Below are positions 47,294-56,123 of a DNA stretch of 64,000 nt, in pieces. The DNA comes from an uncultured bacterium. Lineage in GTDB: Bacteria; Bacillota_I; Bacilli_A; RFN20; CAG-826. The stretch is taken from NCBI GenBank assembly GCA_949284685.1, contig CASDWE010000003.1:62001-126000 (forward strand), read 5' to 3'. The position numbers and the translations under genes were made by a program. The notes under the pieces were generated by a model, which had not been told where the DNA came from, searched no databases, and saw only the letters and a program-made list of their open reading frames with translations. Positions within the stretch are counted from its first letter, which is position 1, and every line of letters starts with the position of its first letter.

Positions 47294-47608
47294 TTATCCT
47301 TTCTTTATAAATTCAATTTTGATATTTTTTGGATAACTTTCAGCAATTGTTTTTAAGGAAGTAATTATCGTTTCGATGACAATCTCGTCATGATACGTTA
47401 ATTTTCCTTTTAATTTCAATAATGCATATCCATTTTCAAGAATCATTTCAAATTCTTGATTTTCTTTGATGGAATTAAATCCTCCAGTTAATACGCTTGA
47501 TACGCCTGCACAAATCAAATCTTGACCATGTACATCGCTTCCAGCATGACCCCTAACTATTAATGATTCAAATTCTTCGTTTTCTCCATCAATTTTTACA
47601 ATAATCAT
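47294..47608 (-). CDS. prp: Ribosomal-processing cysteine protease Prp (YsxB)
   Basis: A 104-residue protease that removes the N-terminal extension of L27. The catalytic His and Cys are visible in VRGHAGS (H21) and LICAGVSSVL (C33), with the family GxDxVCAGVS motif as GQDLICAGVS. It lies between rplU and rpmA as in other Firmicutes, 2 nt after L21. Its function is established for the family in S. aureus and inferred here. Confidence 0.93.
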   Translation of the reverse strand: MIIVKIDGENEEFESLIVRGHAGSDVHGQDLICAGVSSVLTGGFNSIKENQEFEMILENGYALLKLKGKLTYHDEIVIETIITSLKTIAESYPKNIKIEFIKKG

Positions 47609-47610
47609 AT

Positions 47611-47919
47611 TTAAGCATTAATACTTTCAATGACTAAGCATGTATATGGTTGACGATGACCTAAAGTTTTGCGTTCATTGTGCTTGGCTTTGTATTTGTA
47701 AATACGAATTTTTTTACCTAAGCCGTGCTTTTCCACTTTAGCGACAACGCTGGCGCCTTTGACATATGGTTTACCGACTTTATTAGATTTATCGCTTACC
47801 AATAACACTTTATCAAAGGTATAAGACGCTCCTGATTCAACATCAAGTTTTTCAACATAAATTTTTGAACCAACTTCAACGCGTACTTGTTTACCACCAG
47901 TTTCGATAATTGCGTACAT
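47611..47919 (-). CDS. rplU: 50S ribosomal protein L21
   Basis: Ribosomal protein that binds 23S rRNA, 102 residues. [17 protein letters not shown] at the start and [22 protein letters not shown] at the end are the L21 signatures. AGGAGGACATTT fixes the start. It leads the rplU-prp-rpmA operon and has a ~105-nt structured leader. Confidence 0.97.
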   Translation of the reverse strand: MYAIIETGGKQVRVEVGSKIYVEKLDVESGASYTFDKVLLVSDKSNKVGKPYVKGASVVAKVEKHGLGKKIRIYKYKAKHNERKTLGHRQPYTCLVIESINA

Positions 47920-48024
47920 AAATGTCCTCCTTTTTTTAAACTAATGACTCGCTTTCAAGGTATAATGCATAGCATTAATTTATAACCTTTTTAAGGCGGT
48001 TGTAGCCAAATATAGGCGACAACG
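47920..48024 (-). ncRNA. L21 leader (5' UTR of the rplU operon)
   Basis: Transcribed leader between the promoter and rplU. It can fold: GTTGT with ACAAC near 48021-48000, and an imperfect hairpin around GGTTATAAATTAATGC and GCATTATACC at 47987-47959. Position and structure fit the L21-leader class that senses L21 in Bacillus. Assignment is by context and fold, not by a covariance search. Confidence 0.6.
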
Positions 48025-48029
48025 AGAGT

Positions 48030-48058
48030 AATATAACATCAGTTATATATTTTGTCAA
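48030..48058 (-). promoter_or_regulatory. Promoter of the rplU operon
   Basis: Perfect -35 TTGACA (48058-48053), 17-bp spacer, -10 TATATT (48035-48030). It overlaps the radC 3' end by up to about one base. This is the best consensus promoter in the window. Confidence 0.88.
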
Positions 48059-48059
48059 A

Positions 48060-48752
48060 TTATATTTGATTTTCTAAAAATGAAAAATAACCATTTGGAT
48101 AAATTACGATATGATCTACTAGTAAAATTTTCTCCTTTTTTGCTTTGTTTTTCAATTCGTAAGTAAATAAAATATCTTCATCGCTTGGATAAGGATAATT
48201 TTCGATATGATTATGCAATAAAATAAATTTGCTTTTACGTTCTTTTTTAATGAATTTTATTATTTCTTGGCTAGAAACATAAACATATTTTTCACTGCCT
48301 TGATAAATTAATGTTTCATTAACAATTTTGTTTTGATAGTTAAGTAAAATAATGAAGACTAACTCTTGATTTTTATTATTTAATAGGTTTTGATATTTAT
48401 TTGTTAAATAGGTTAAATTATCCTTATAAAGAAAAAAGGAATTTTTCACATTTATTCTTTTATAAAATTCAAAAATAGTTTTTAGTAAAAGTGCTTTATT
48501 TTTATTAATTCCTTTAATGCTAATAAGTCTTTCATAATCCATACTTATTACATTGATCAACCCACCATTTTGATAATATATTTCATGAGCAAGTTGCAAT
48601 ACATTTTTATTTTTATAACCGCTGTTTAAAATAATAGCAAATAATTCAATATCGCTCAAAGTTTCAATTCCATACCGCAAAGCTTTTTCTTTAGGACGCT
48701 CAATTATCGGCAAATCCTTTATTTTATAATTTATTCCCAAGTAAATTTCCAC
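48060..48752 (-). CDS. radC: RadC/JAB-domain protein
   Basis: RadC-family protein, 230 residues. The N-terminal helix-hairpin-helix-like part has IIERPKEKALRYGIETLSDIELFAIIL, usual for RadC. The JAMM-like metal motif is HNHIENYPYPSDED (near 180): the H-x-H, S and D ligands are kept, but the normal PSG after the second histidine is replaced. The cellular role of RadC is unclear. It starts inside the upstream small-peptide gene (22-nt overlap). Confidence 0.85.
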   Translation of the reverse strand: MEIYLGINYKIKDLPIIERPKEKALRYGIETLSDIELFAIILNSGYKNKNVLQLAHEIYYQNGGLINVISMDYERLISIKGINKNKALLLKTIFEFYKRINVKNSFFLYKDNLTYLTNKYQNLLNNKNQELVFIILLNYQNKIVNETLIYQGSEKYVYVSSQEIIKFIKKERKSKFILLHNHIENYPYPSDEDILFTYELKNKAKKEKILLVDHIVIYPNGYFSFLENQI

Positions 48753-48916
48753 CCACCAGGAATTGTAACATTTGCTTCGTTTGACAAAAATAATCGATAA
48801 ATAATAACGGCGACAACTGCAACTGCAATAACTGCCATGACTGTTGTTAGTGTAATAGCTTCACCAACATAATGTTGTTTTAATTCTTCATCACTTAAAA
48901 TTCTTAATTTATTCAT
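48731..48916 (-). CDS. Small single-helix peptide with bacteriocin-leader-like N-terminus
   Basis: Not recognised. 61 residues: a polar N-terminus MNKLRILSDEELKQHYVG, a hydrophobic helix (about 20-44, rich in Val, Ala, Ile) and an aromatic tail IPGGWKFTWE. The LSDEEL segment resembles leaders of class II bacteriocins and related secreted peptides, but a GG just before the helix is missing. A strong AGGAGGAAAAA ribosome site suggests real and high translation. It lies between valS and radC and overlaps radC by 22 nt. It could equally be a small membrane protein. Confidence 0.7.
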   Translation of the reverse strand: MNKLRILSDEELKQHYVGEAITLTTVMAVIAVAVVAVIIYRLFLSNEANVTIPGGWKFTWE

Positions 48917-48967
48917 TTTTTTCCTCCTAATTACTTATAGAGAAAAAACAAATGAAAAACTAAAAAA

Positions 48968-51565
48968 TTATTGGAGTTGTTTTAATTGATTTTCTAAATT
49001 TTTTAAATTTTCTTCATGAGCTTTTAATTTTTCTTGTTCTAAAATTATTTTTTCTGGTTTTGCTTTGCTCATAAAGTTTGGATTATTAAGCATTTTATTG
49101 CAACGAATAATCTCGGCTTTTTCATTTTCAATGTTTTTCAAAATTAATTTTTTAATGTCATCCTTATTAGCGTTAACTTGAATTAAAATATCGCCATAAT
49201 TGTGAATAAAAATTGCCCCATTTTGGTCAATCAAACTTTCTTCAACGCTTTCAATTTTGCTAGCAAAAGTAAATCTTTTTAAATAATTTATGAAATTATC
49301 AAAAGTATTTATTCGCATATTTATTTTGAGTTGACATTCAGCATTTGGTGCTAATTTATTATTAGTTTTATAATTTCTAACATCTTTTATATAGTCTAAA
49401 AGTAATGATACAGAATTATCAAAATAAGAATTTACAAATTTCCTTTTCACTTTTGGATAATTTTCAAGCATTATCGATTCAAGATGTTCTGGTAATGATA
49501 AATATATTTCTTCACTTATAAAAGGTGTATATGGATAAATTAGTAATATAATAGTTTTTAAACACTTATACAATACTTGATAAATAATATCTTTATACTT
49601 ATCGTTGTTATTTTGTAATGATATTTTAGACATTTCTAAGTAGATCGAACAAAAGTCGTCATAGACAAAATTATATAAATGTCCGCTAGCAGCATTAAAA
49701 TCATATTTATCCATGTTTTTAGTAACATTTTTTATAGTGATTTGTAATTTATTTAAAATCCACGTTTCAAAGCCATCGAGTTTTGCTTTGTTAATGTCTT
49801 TTACCTTAAAATCGCTTGGTAATACATTTAAAATATAGCGTGCAGAATTCCAAATTTTATTTAAATAATTATATGATGATTCAACTTTTTCTTTGCTATA
49901 TCGCATATCTAGTCCTGGTGTTGAATTTGTTGTTAAAAAATAACGCAGTGCATCCGCACCAAATTCATTAACTACATCATTTGGATCAACACCATTTCCT
50001 AACGATTTTGACATTTTTCTGCCTAATTCATCTCTTACTAACCCATGGATAATGACATTTTTAAATGGTGGTTTTTTTAAATTATATAATGATTGAAACA
50101 TCATTCTAGAAACCCAAAAGAAAATAATATCATAACCTGTTGATAAAACATCTGTTGGAAAATATCTTTTTAAGTCTTCGGTTTGATTTGGCCAACCTAA
50201 AGTGGAAAAGGGCCATAATCCAGAAGAAAACCACGTATCAAGGACATCTTCATCTTGGACATAATTTTCAATGTCTTTTGGAGGATTGACATCAACATAT
50301 ATGCTCCCATCATCTTTTTTATAATATGCTGGTATTTGGTGACCCCACCACAATTGACGAGATATACACCAATCTTCAACATTTTCCATCCATCTTAACA
50401 ATACTTTGTTAAAACGTCCTGGAACAAATTTAACTTTATTTTTGCTTTTTTGATTTTCCAAAATTAGTTTAGCTAATGGTTTCATTTTCACGAACCATTG
50501 TTTTGATAAAACTGGTTCAACAACTGCATTGCTTCTTTCTGAATGGCCAACACTATGAACAATTTCTTCAATTTTTACTAAATTTCCTGAATTTTTAATA
50601 TCATTAACTAATTGTTCGCGGCAAACAAAACGATCTAAACCAGCGTATTTTCCACATAAATCATTCATAGTCGCATCATTATTCATGATTATTGGTCGTG
50701 CTAAATTATGTCGTTTTGAAATTTCAAAATCGTTTGGATCATGTGCTGGCGTACATTTCATGACACCAGTTCCAAAACTAATATCGACATATTCATCCCC
50801 TATCACAGGTATTTTTTCATCGTTTGCAGGATTTATTACGTATTTTCCAATGTAAGATTTATAACGTTCATCGTTTGGATTGACACAAACGCAAACATCA
50901 CCAAACATCGTTTCTGGTCGAGTCGTGGCGACTAATAGATAATCACTATTGTCTAGCAAACGATATTTAAAATAATAAAATTTTCCTTTGTCATCATGAT
51001 GAATAACTTCAATATTTGATAAAGCTGTTTTTTGTATTGGATCCCAATTAATTATTTTTTCACCTCTATAAATAAGGCCATCATTATATAAATCAACAAA
51101 AACTTTTTTTACTGCTTTATTTAATCCTTCATCCAAGGTGAATCTTTCTCTTGTATAATCGAGCATCAATCCAAGACTAGCCCATTGCTGATGAATGTTT
51201 TTTGAATATTCATCTTTCCATTTCCAAGCGATGTCTAAAAATTGTTGTCGGCTTAATTTGGATGTATCAACACCATCGTCTTTTAATTTGTTCATAATTT
51301 TGGCTTGTGTTGCGATTCCTGCATGATCGCAGCCAGGTAACCATAATACATCGTAGCCTTTTGCTTTTTTATATCTAGCAATAATATCTTGAATTGTCGT
51401 ATCCCATGCATGTCCTAAATGTAGTTTGCCAGTTACATTTGGAGGAGGTATAACCATAGAAAAAGCCGGTTTATTTTTCTTATTAGCAATAAAATAACCT
51501 TTTTCTAACCATTTTTGATAACGATTTTGTTCTACAGTTTTATGATCGTAACGACTAGATAACAT
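48968..51565 (-). CDS. valS: Valyl-tRNA synthetase
   Basis: Class I synthetase charging tRNA-Val, 865 residues from MLSSRYDHKTVEQ. Signature HIGH-type motif is PPPNVTGKLHLGHA near 35-48, and the KMSKS motif KMSKSLGNGVDP near 510. The CP1 editing region (TTRPETMFGDV) and a C-terminal coiled coil are present. ATG at 51565 has GGAGGAATTAGT upstream. A longer frame reaching 51628 would run through the T-box terminator and is rejected. Regulated by a T-box leader specific for valine. Confidence 0.97.
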   Translation of the reverse strand: MLSSRYDHKTVEQNRYQKWLEKGYFIANKKNKPAFSMVIPPPNVTGKLHLGHAWDTTIQDIIARYKKAKGYDVLWLPGCDHAGIATQAKIMNKLKDDGVDTSKLSRQQFLDIAWKWKDEYSKNIHQQWASLGLMLDYTRERFTLDEGLNKAVKKVFVDLYNDGLIYRGEKIINWDPIQKTALSNIEVIHHDDKGKFYYFKYRLLDNSDYLLVATTRPETMFGDVCVCVNPNDERYKSYIGKYVINPANDEKIPVIGDEYVDISFGTGVMKCTPAHDPNDFEISKRHNLARPIIMNNDATMNDLCGKYAGLDRFVCREQLVNDIKNSGNLVKIEEIVHSVGHSERSNAVVEPVLSKQWFVKMKPLAKLILENQKSKNKVKFVPGRFNKVLLRWMENVEDWCISRQLWWGHQIPAYYKKDDGSIYVDVNPPKDIENYVQDEDVLDTWFSSGLWPFSTLGWPNQTEDLKRYFPTDVLSTGYDIIFFWVSRMMFQSLYNLKKPPFKNVIIHGLVRDELGRKMSKSLGNGVDPNDVVNEFGADALRYFLTTNSTPGLDMRYSKEKVESSYNYLNKIWNSARYILNVLPSDFKVKDINKAKLDGFETWILNKLQITIKNVTKNMDKYDFNAASGHLYNFVYDDFCSIYLEMSKISLQNNNDKYKDIIYQVLYKCLKTIILLIYPYTPFISEEIYLSLPEHLESIMLENYPKVKRKFVNSYFDNSVSLLLDYIKDVRNYKTNNKLAPNAECQLKINMRINTFDNFINYLKRFTFASKIESVEESLIDQNGAIFIHNYGDILIQVNANKDDIKKLILKNIENEKAEIIRCNKMLNNPNFMSKAKPEKIILEQEKLKAHEENLKNLENQLKQLQ

Positions 51566-51788
51566 ACTAATTCCTCCTAAAAAATAAAAAAACGTCCTCC
51601 ATAAGGACGCAATTATGCGCGGTACCACCTTAATTTATTAATTAATTAATACACTCGATTCGTTAACGCCGATATACGTAATTACTTAATCCTTACAAAC
51701 TGACTTCAATAATCTTTTCTAGACCCCACTTCCACCTTAAGGGGCTCTCTATCTAGCAGTATTATTTACTACTTTTTGTTCAACGGAC
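51566..51788 (-). promoter_or_regulatory. T-box riboswitch (valine) of valS
   Basis: The T-box sequence AAGGTGGTACCGCG lies at 51631-51618 on the minus strand. Upstream are an AGAGAG box and stem I; the 3' side of stem I reads GAAGTCAG, giving GTC (51704-51702), a valine codon, as specifier. A terminator hairpin follows. Uncharged tRNA-Val is expected to favour the antiterminator and turn on valS. Confidence 0.93.
51586..51609 (-). terminator. T-box-controlled terminator
   Basis: On the minus strand CGTCCT, loop TATGG, AGGACG, then seven T. Part of the left arm side competes with the T-box antiterminator. Confidence 0.9.
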
Positions 51789-51794
51789 AATTAA

Positions 51795-51822
51795 ATTATA
51801 CTTAAAAATCAAATTCTTACAA
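51795..51822 (-). promoter_or_regulatory. Promoter of the valS T-box transcript
   Basis: TTGTAA at 51822-51817, 16-bp spacer, perfect TATAAT at 51800-51795. Start expected near 51788, giving a ~220-nt leader. Confidence 0.7.
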
Positions 51823-51830
51823 TAAATAAT

Positions 51831-52412
51831 TTATAGATGAACTTCGATTATTTGTTTAAGCGTATCAAGATTTTTATTAGAGTATGTTGAAGTAAATATT
51901 AAATCGTCTTCAACGATATCAAAATTATTTTTAATTTCTTTTAAAATCGCATGTTTTTCTTTTTGATTTATTTTATCGGCTTTTGTTAAAACGACTATAA
52001 AAGGAATATTTTCACTTTTTAAAAAAGAGTATATATCTAAATCATCTTGATTAATTTTTCGGCGTGAGTCTAATAAAAATACCACAAATGAAAGAAATTT
52101 ATTGTCGGTAAAATAATTTTCCATTAATTTAGCAAAAAAATTAATCTCATCTTTGTTAGAAAATGAAAAACCGTATCCTGGTGCGTCTACCAAATAAAAT
52201 TTTTTATCGACATTATAATAATTCAAAAGTTTAGTATGGCCAGGTTTAGATGAGACAAACGCTAAATTTTTATTATTGCAAAGGCAATTTAAAAGGCTGG
52301 ATTTTCCTACATTACTTCGTCCCACAAATAATACTTCTTTAAGATTATCATTTGGTCTTGATAACTTATCATTAGAAGATTTTATAAATTGGGTATTGCG
52401 AAAATTAATCAT
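51831..52412 (-). CDS. engB: Ribosome-biogenesis GTP-binding protein EngB/YsxC
   Basis: GTPase needed for 50S assembly, 193 residues. G1 GRSNVGKSSLLN near residue 30, G3 DAPGYGFS near 77, G4 LTKADK near 143, and the family start with FIKSSN. It follows lon by 16 nt; in B. subtilis lonA and ysxC are likewise adjacent. The ribosome site is weak. Confidence 0.95.
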   Translation of the reverse strand: MINFRNTQFIKSSNDKLSRPNDNLKEVLFVGRSNVGKSSLLNCLCNNKNLAFVSSKPGHTKLLNYYNVDKKFYLVDAPGYGFSFSNKDEINFFAKLMENYFTDNKFLSFVVFLLDSRRKINQDDLDIYSFLKSENIPFIVVLTKADKINQKEKHAILKEIKNNFDIVEDDLIFTSTYSNKNLDTLKQIIEVHL

Positions 52413-52428
52413 ATCCAGCCTTTATGTT

Positions 52429-54741
52429 TTATTCTTTTATCAAAGCAACTTTTAAAGCATCGTCAACATTTTTCATAAATACAATGTTTAATGAGTTTTT
52501 AACTTCTTCTGGAAGTTCTTCAACGGTTTTTTTATTTTCTATTGGAACGATTATTGTTTTAATTCCCGCTCTTAATGCAGCTAAAGATTTTTCTCGAAGA
52601 CCTCCAATAGGTAAAGCGTGACCACGTAAAGTTACTTCGCCAGTCATTGCAATATTTGGATCGATTGGTGTCTTGCTTAAGCAAGAAATTATAGCTGTTG
52701 TAATCGCAATGCCTGCACTAGGTCCATCTTTTGGGACAGCACCTTCTGGAACATGAATATGAACATCGTTATCGATAAAGATTTTTTCATCAATGCCATA
52801 TTTTTTAGCGTTAGCACGAACATAATCTAAAGCAATTGTCGCACTTTCTTTCATTACATCGCCTAAATGACCAGTTAAAACCAAGCCACCTTTTCCTTTA
52901 AAGTAAGTTACTTCAATTGGTAAAATATCGCCACCATATTCCGTGTAAGCTAAACCAGTAACAACACCTATTTGTTTGATGCTTTCTTTTTTGGTTGAAT
53001 CAAATATTTCAGTTCCTAAATATTCTTTAACCTTACTTATATTTATCGTTATAGATTTTGATTTAGGATTTTCAACAAAATGAAGTGCGGTTTTTCTTAA
53101 ACAAGAAGCAATTTGTCTTTCTAATTCGCGGACTCCTGCTTCGCGAGTGTAATGTTCAATAACATATGCGATTGCATCATCGTTAAATTTAACATCGTGT
53201 TTTAATAAACCGTTAGCGTCAAGTTGTTTTTTTATCAAATGTTGTTTTGCAATTTGAATTTTTTCAAGAGAAGTATAAGAATTTACTTCAATAAGTTCTA
53301 ATCTATCTCTTAATGGTGCTGGAACATTTTCTAAATAGTTTGCAGTACAAACAAATAAAACATCACTTAAATCGTATGGTTCTTCAATAAAATTATCATT
53401 GAAGGCAAAATTTTGTTCTGGATCTAAAACTTCTAATAAAGCACTTGAAGGATCACCTTTATAAGATGAACCTAATTTATCAACTTCATCCAATAAAAAT
53501 ACTGGATTGGTAACACCGGCTTTTTTCATACCAGCAATAATACGGCCAGGCATAGAACCGACATATGTTCTTCTATGACCACGAATTTCAGCTTCGTCAC
53601 TAATTCCACCTAAACTAGCCTTGACAAATTTTCTTCCTAACGCTCTTGCTATACTTCTGCCTAAGGAAGTTTTTCCACATCCTGGCGGGCCATAAAAACA
53701 AAGAATAGGCGATTTTAGATTGCCAGTTAATTGCTTGACCGCTAAATACTCGACGATTCTTTTTTTAACTTTTGCTAAACCATAGTGATCTTCATCTAAT
53801 ATCTTTTTGACATTACTGATATCATCATTATCAATAGTTTTTTGCCACCAAGGCAAATTTAATAATGTGTCAATATAATTTTGAATAAGTGAAGTCTCAA
53901 GAGAACCAGGTGGCATCATTTCGGCTTTTTGAAGTTCGCTTAAAATCTTGCTTTTAATATTTTCTGGATATTGCCCTTGTTCCAAACGTTTTTTTATAGA
54001 ATCGGAGCGATCTTCATTTTCATTTCCATTAATTTCTTTTTTAATTGCTTTTAATCTTTCACGTAAAAAATATTCTTTTTGGGCCTGTTCACTAGAACTT
54101 CTAATCTCACTATTTATTTCTTTTTCAATATCTAGATTAATTTGTTGAAGATCTAATGCTTTGCTAGCTAAATCGAATAAATCACCAACTTTATCAATTG
54201 TCAACGCTTTAAATTTTTCTTCAAATGGAATATTAGAAAATTGAATAATAGTATACGCTAAAAGATAAAAATCAGTTTCGATATTAATATTTGCTCCTTC
54301 GTGTCTTTTATACACCTCAAGCAAATTTAAATTTTCGCATTTATCTAATAAGCGATTTAAATAACCATACAATGTTGCTTGATCATTGGTTTCGTTTTCT
54401 AAAATTTCGCCTGTGGCAAAAAAACAATCATCTTTAAAATAAATGTTTGTAAAACGAACACGTGAATTTGAAATAATACGTAAAGTAAAATTTCTTCTAT
54501 CCTGATTTAATGAAATTATACGACAAAGACTACCATATTCATATACATCATCGTTGGTAATATCATCAACATCGGCATTTTTTTGAGCAGTTGCAAAAAT
54601 CAAAGAATCATAAGAATCTTTGCTAGCGTAAACTGCTTTTGATGAAATTTTGCGGCCCACTCCAATTGATTGAGTAATGCTTGGCAAAATTATTGTTTCT
54701 TTTGTTATAAGCAATGGAAGTTCCAAAGTTTTGTTCTTCAT
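52429..54741 (-). CDS. lon: ATP-dependent protease Lon
   Basis: AAA+ serine protease degrading misfolded and regulatory proteins, 770 residues. The N-terminal substrate domain (about 1-200) is followed by coiled coil, Walker A GPPGCGKTSLG near 350, Walker B VFLLDEVDKLG near 415, and the protease domain with the catalytic serine in PKDGPSAGIA near 675 and lysine downstream. GGAGG precedes the ATG. ClpX, located between lon and tig in B. subtilis, is missing. Confidence 0.96.
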   Translation of the reverse strand: MKNKTLELPLLITKETIILPSITQSIGVGRKISSKAVYASKDSYDSLIFATAQKNADVDDITNDDVYEYGSLCRIISLNQDRRNFTLRIISNSRVRFTNIYFKDDCFFATGEILENETNDQATLYGYLNRLLDKCENLNLLEVYKRHEGANINIETDFYLLAYTIIQFSNIPFEEKFKALTIDKVGDLFDLASKALDLQQINLDIEKEINSEIRSSSEQAQKEYFLRERLKAIKKEINGNENEDRSDSIKKRLEQGQYPENIKSKILSELQKAEMMPPGSLETSLIQNYIDTLLNLPWWQKTIDNDDISNVKKILDEDHYGLAKVKKRIVEYLAVKQLTGNLKSPILCFYGPPGCGKTSLGRSIARALGRKFVKASLGGISDEAEIRGHRRTYVGSMPGRIIAGMKKAGVTNPVFLLDEVDKLGSSYKGDPSSALLEVLDPEQNFAFNDNFIEEPYDLSDVLFVCTANYLENVPAPLRDRLELIEVNSYTSLEKIQIAKQHLIKKQLDANGLLKHDVKFNDDAIAYVIEHYTREAGVRELERQIASCLRKTALHFVENPKSKSITINISKVKEYLGTEIFDSTKKESIKQIGVVTGLAYTEYGGDILPIEVTYFKGKGGLVLTGHLGDVMKESATIALDYVRANAKKYGIDEKIFIDNDVHIHVPEGAVPKDGPSAGIAITTAIISCLSKTPIDPNIAMTGEVTLRGHALPIGGLREKSLAALRAGIKTIIVPIENKKTVEELPEEVKNSLNIVFMKNVDDALKVALIKE

Positions 54742-54769
54742 CTATACTAACCTCCTTCAAACGGATAGA

Positions 54770-56044
54770 TTAGTTATTGTTGTTATAAAGATAATCTTCC
54801 GCTTGTCCTAATAAAATTTGTGTTTTTAATTGTTCTTCTTGCGATTCTAATGCTTTTTTGACATCTTCAATTTTCATTTTGTATTGTTCCGCCATACGAG
54901 CATATTCGAAATCTAATTCTTTTTCTCCGATAACAATTTCTTGAGCTTTCGCAACTTCTCTTAAAATTGTTACAGCATTTAAATTCTTAACAGCATCGTT
55001 ACGCAAAGTTTCCATAAATTGTTCTTCACTTTGACCAACGACTGATAAATATTGTTTTAAATCAAAGCCGGATTGAGCCATTCTTTGTTCAGCATCTTTT
55101 TTTCTTGCTTCGACTTCGCTTTCAACAATTGCGTCGGGTATATCAATCGTAGAATTTTTTTCAATTTCTAAGAATAACTTATTCAAATAATCACGTTTTG
55201 CTTCACGCTTTTTGTTATTCAACAATTCATTTTTCTTAAATTGTTTTAATTGTTCGACCGTTTCGACATTTGCAATATTTAAATCTTTTACAAATTCATC
55301 ATCTAATTTTGGCAACACCTTGCATTTTACTTCGTGCAAATTTACTTTAAAAACGGCTGGTTTTCCTTTTAAATTTTCAACATATTGTTCTGGGAATGTG
55401 ACATTGACATCAAATTCATCACCACTTTTATGTCCCACTAATTGTTCTTCAAATCCTGGGATAAAATAATGTGAGCCGACCGCTAATTCATAATTTGATG
55501 CAGTACCGCCTTCAAATTTTTCTCCATCAACGCTTCCTTCAAAATCCATAATAACGGTGTCGCCTTCACTAACTTCACCATCTTTAGTTTTTAAAGTGGC
55601 GTTTTCATCTAATAGATGATTGATTTCTTTTTCAACGTCTTCATCGCTAACGGTTGTTTCTATTTTCCCAACATTTAAGTTTGTATATTGGCCTAATTTG
55701 ACTTCGGGTGCGGTAGTAATTAAAAATTTAACAACTAATTCCTCGCTAGACAACTTATCAATTGTGATTTGAGGACGGGCAAAAGGCTCGACTTTATCTT
55801 CCATTACGATAGCTTGATAAGCTGTTGGCAATAAACTATCAATAGCGTCATTATATAAGCGGCCTTGATCTATTTTATCTTTTACAAGATTATCAGGAGC
55901 GTGTCCTTTTCTAAAACCAGGAACAGTCACGTTTTCCTTTAATTTATTAAAAGCTTTTGTTTGAGCTTTACTCCATTCTTCTTTTGAAAAAGTAACAACT
56001 ACTTCTGTTTGACAATGTTCTAATTTTTGTAATTTTCTTTCCAT
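54770..56044 (-). CDS. tig: Trigger factor
   Basis: Ribosome-bound chaperone and prolyl isomerase, 424 residues. The ribosome-binding signature is VPGFRKGHAP near 40; the FKBP domain (EGDTVIMDFEGSVDGEKFEGG, FIPGFEEQLVGHKSG) covers about 160-245; the C-terminal helical part carries the chaperone cradle. AAGGAGAATTAAA stands before the ATG. Genes lon and engB follow. Confidence 0.96.
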   Translation of the reverse strand: MERKLQKLEHCQTEVVVTFSKEEWSKAQTKAFNKLKENVTVPGFRKGHAPDNLVKDKIDQGRLYNDAIDSLLPTAYQAIVMEDKVEPFARPQITIDKLSSEELVVKFLITTAPEVKLGQYTNLNVGKIETTVSDEDVEKEINHLLDENATLKTKDGEVSEGDTVIMDFEGSVDGEKFEGGTASNYELAVGSHYFIPGFEEQLVGHKSGDEFDVNVTFPEQYVENLKGKPAVFKVNLHEVKCKVLPKLDDEFVKDLNIANVETVEQLKQFKKNELLNNKKREAKRDYLNKLFLEIEKNSTIDIPDAIVESEVEARKKDAEQRMAQSGFDLKQYLSVVGQSEEQFMETLRNDAVKNLNAVTILREVAKAQEIVIGEKELDFEYARMAEQYKMKIEDVKKALESQEEQLKTQILLGQAEDYLYNNNN

Positions 56045-56123
56045 TTTAATTCTCCTTTTTTTGAGTTTCGCTATGCATTATATATTATATAAAATGTAAA
56101 AACAACTAATTAACTTCGTAAAT

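Noticed and set aside
51566-51628. Longer valS reading frame starting at 51628
   Set aside because: It runs through the T-box terminator and core. ATG at 51565 has a strong ribosome site and the normal ValS N-terminus.
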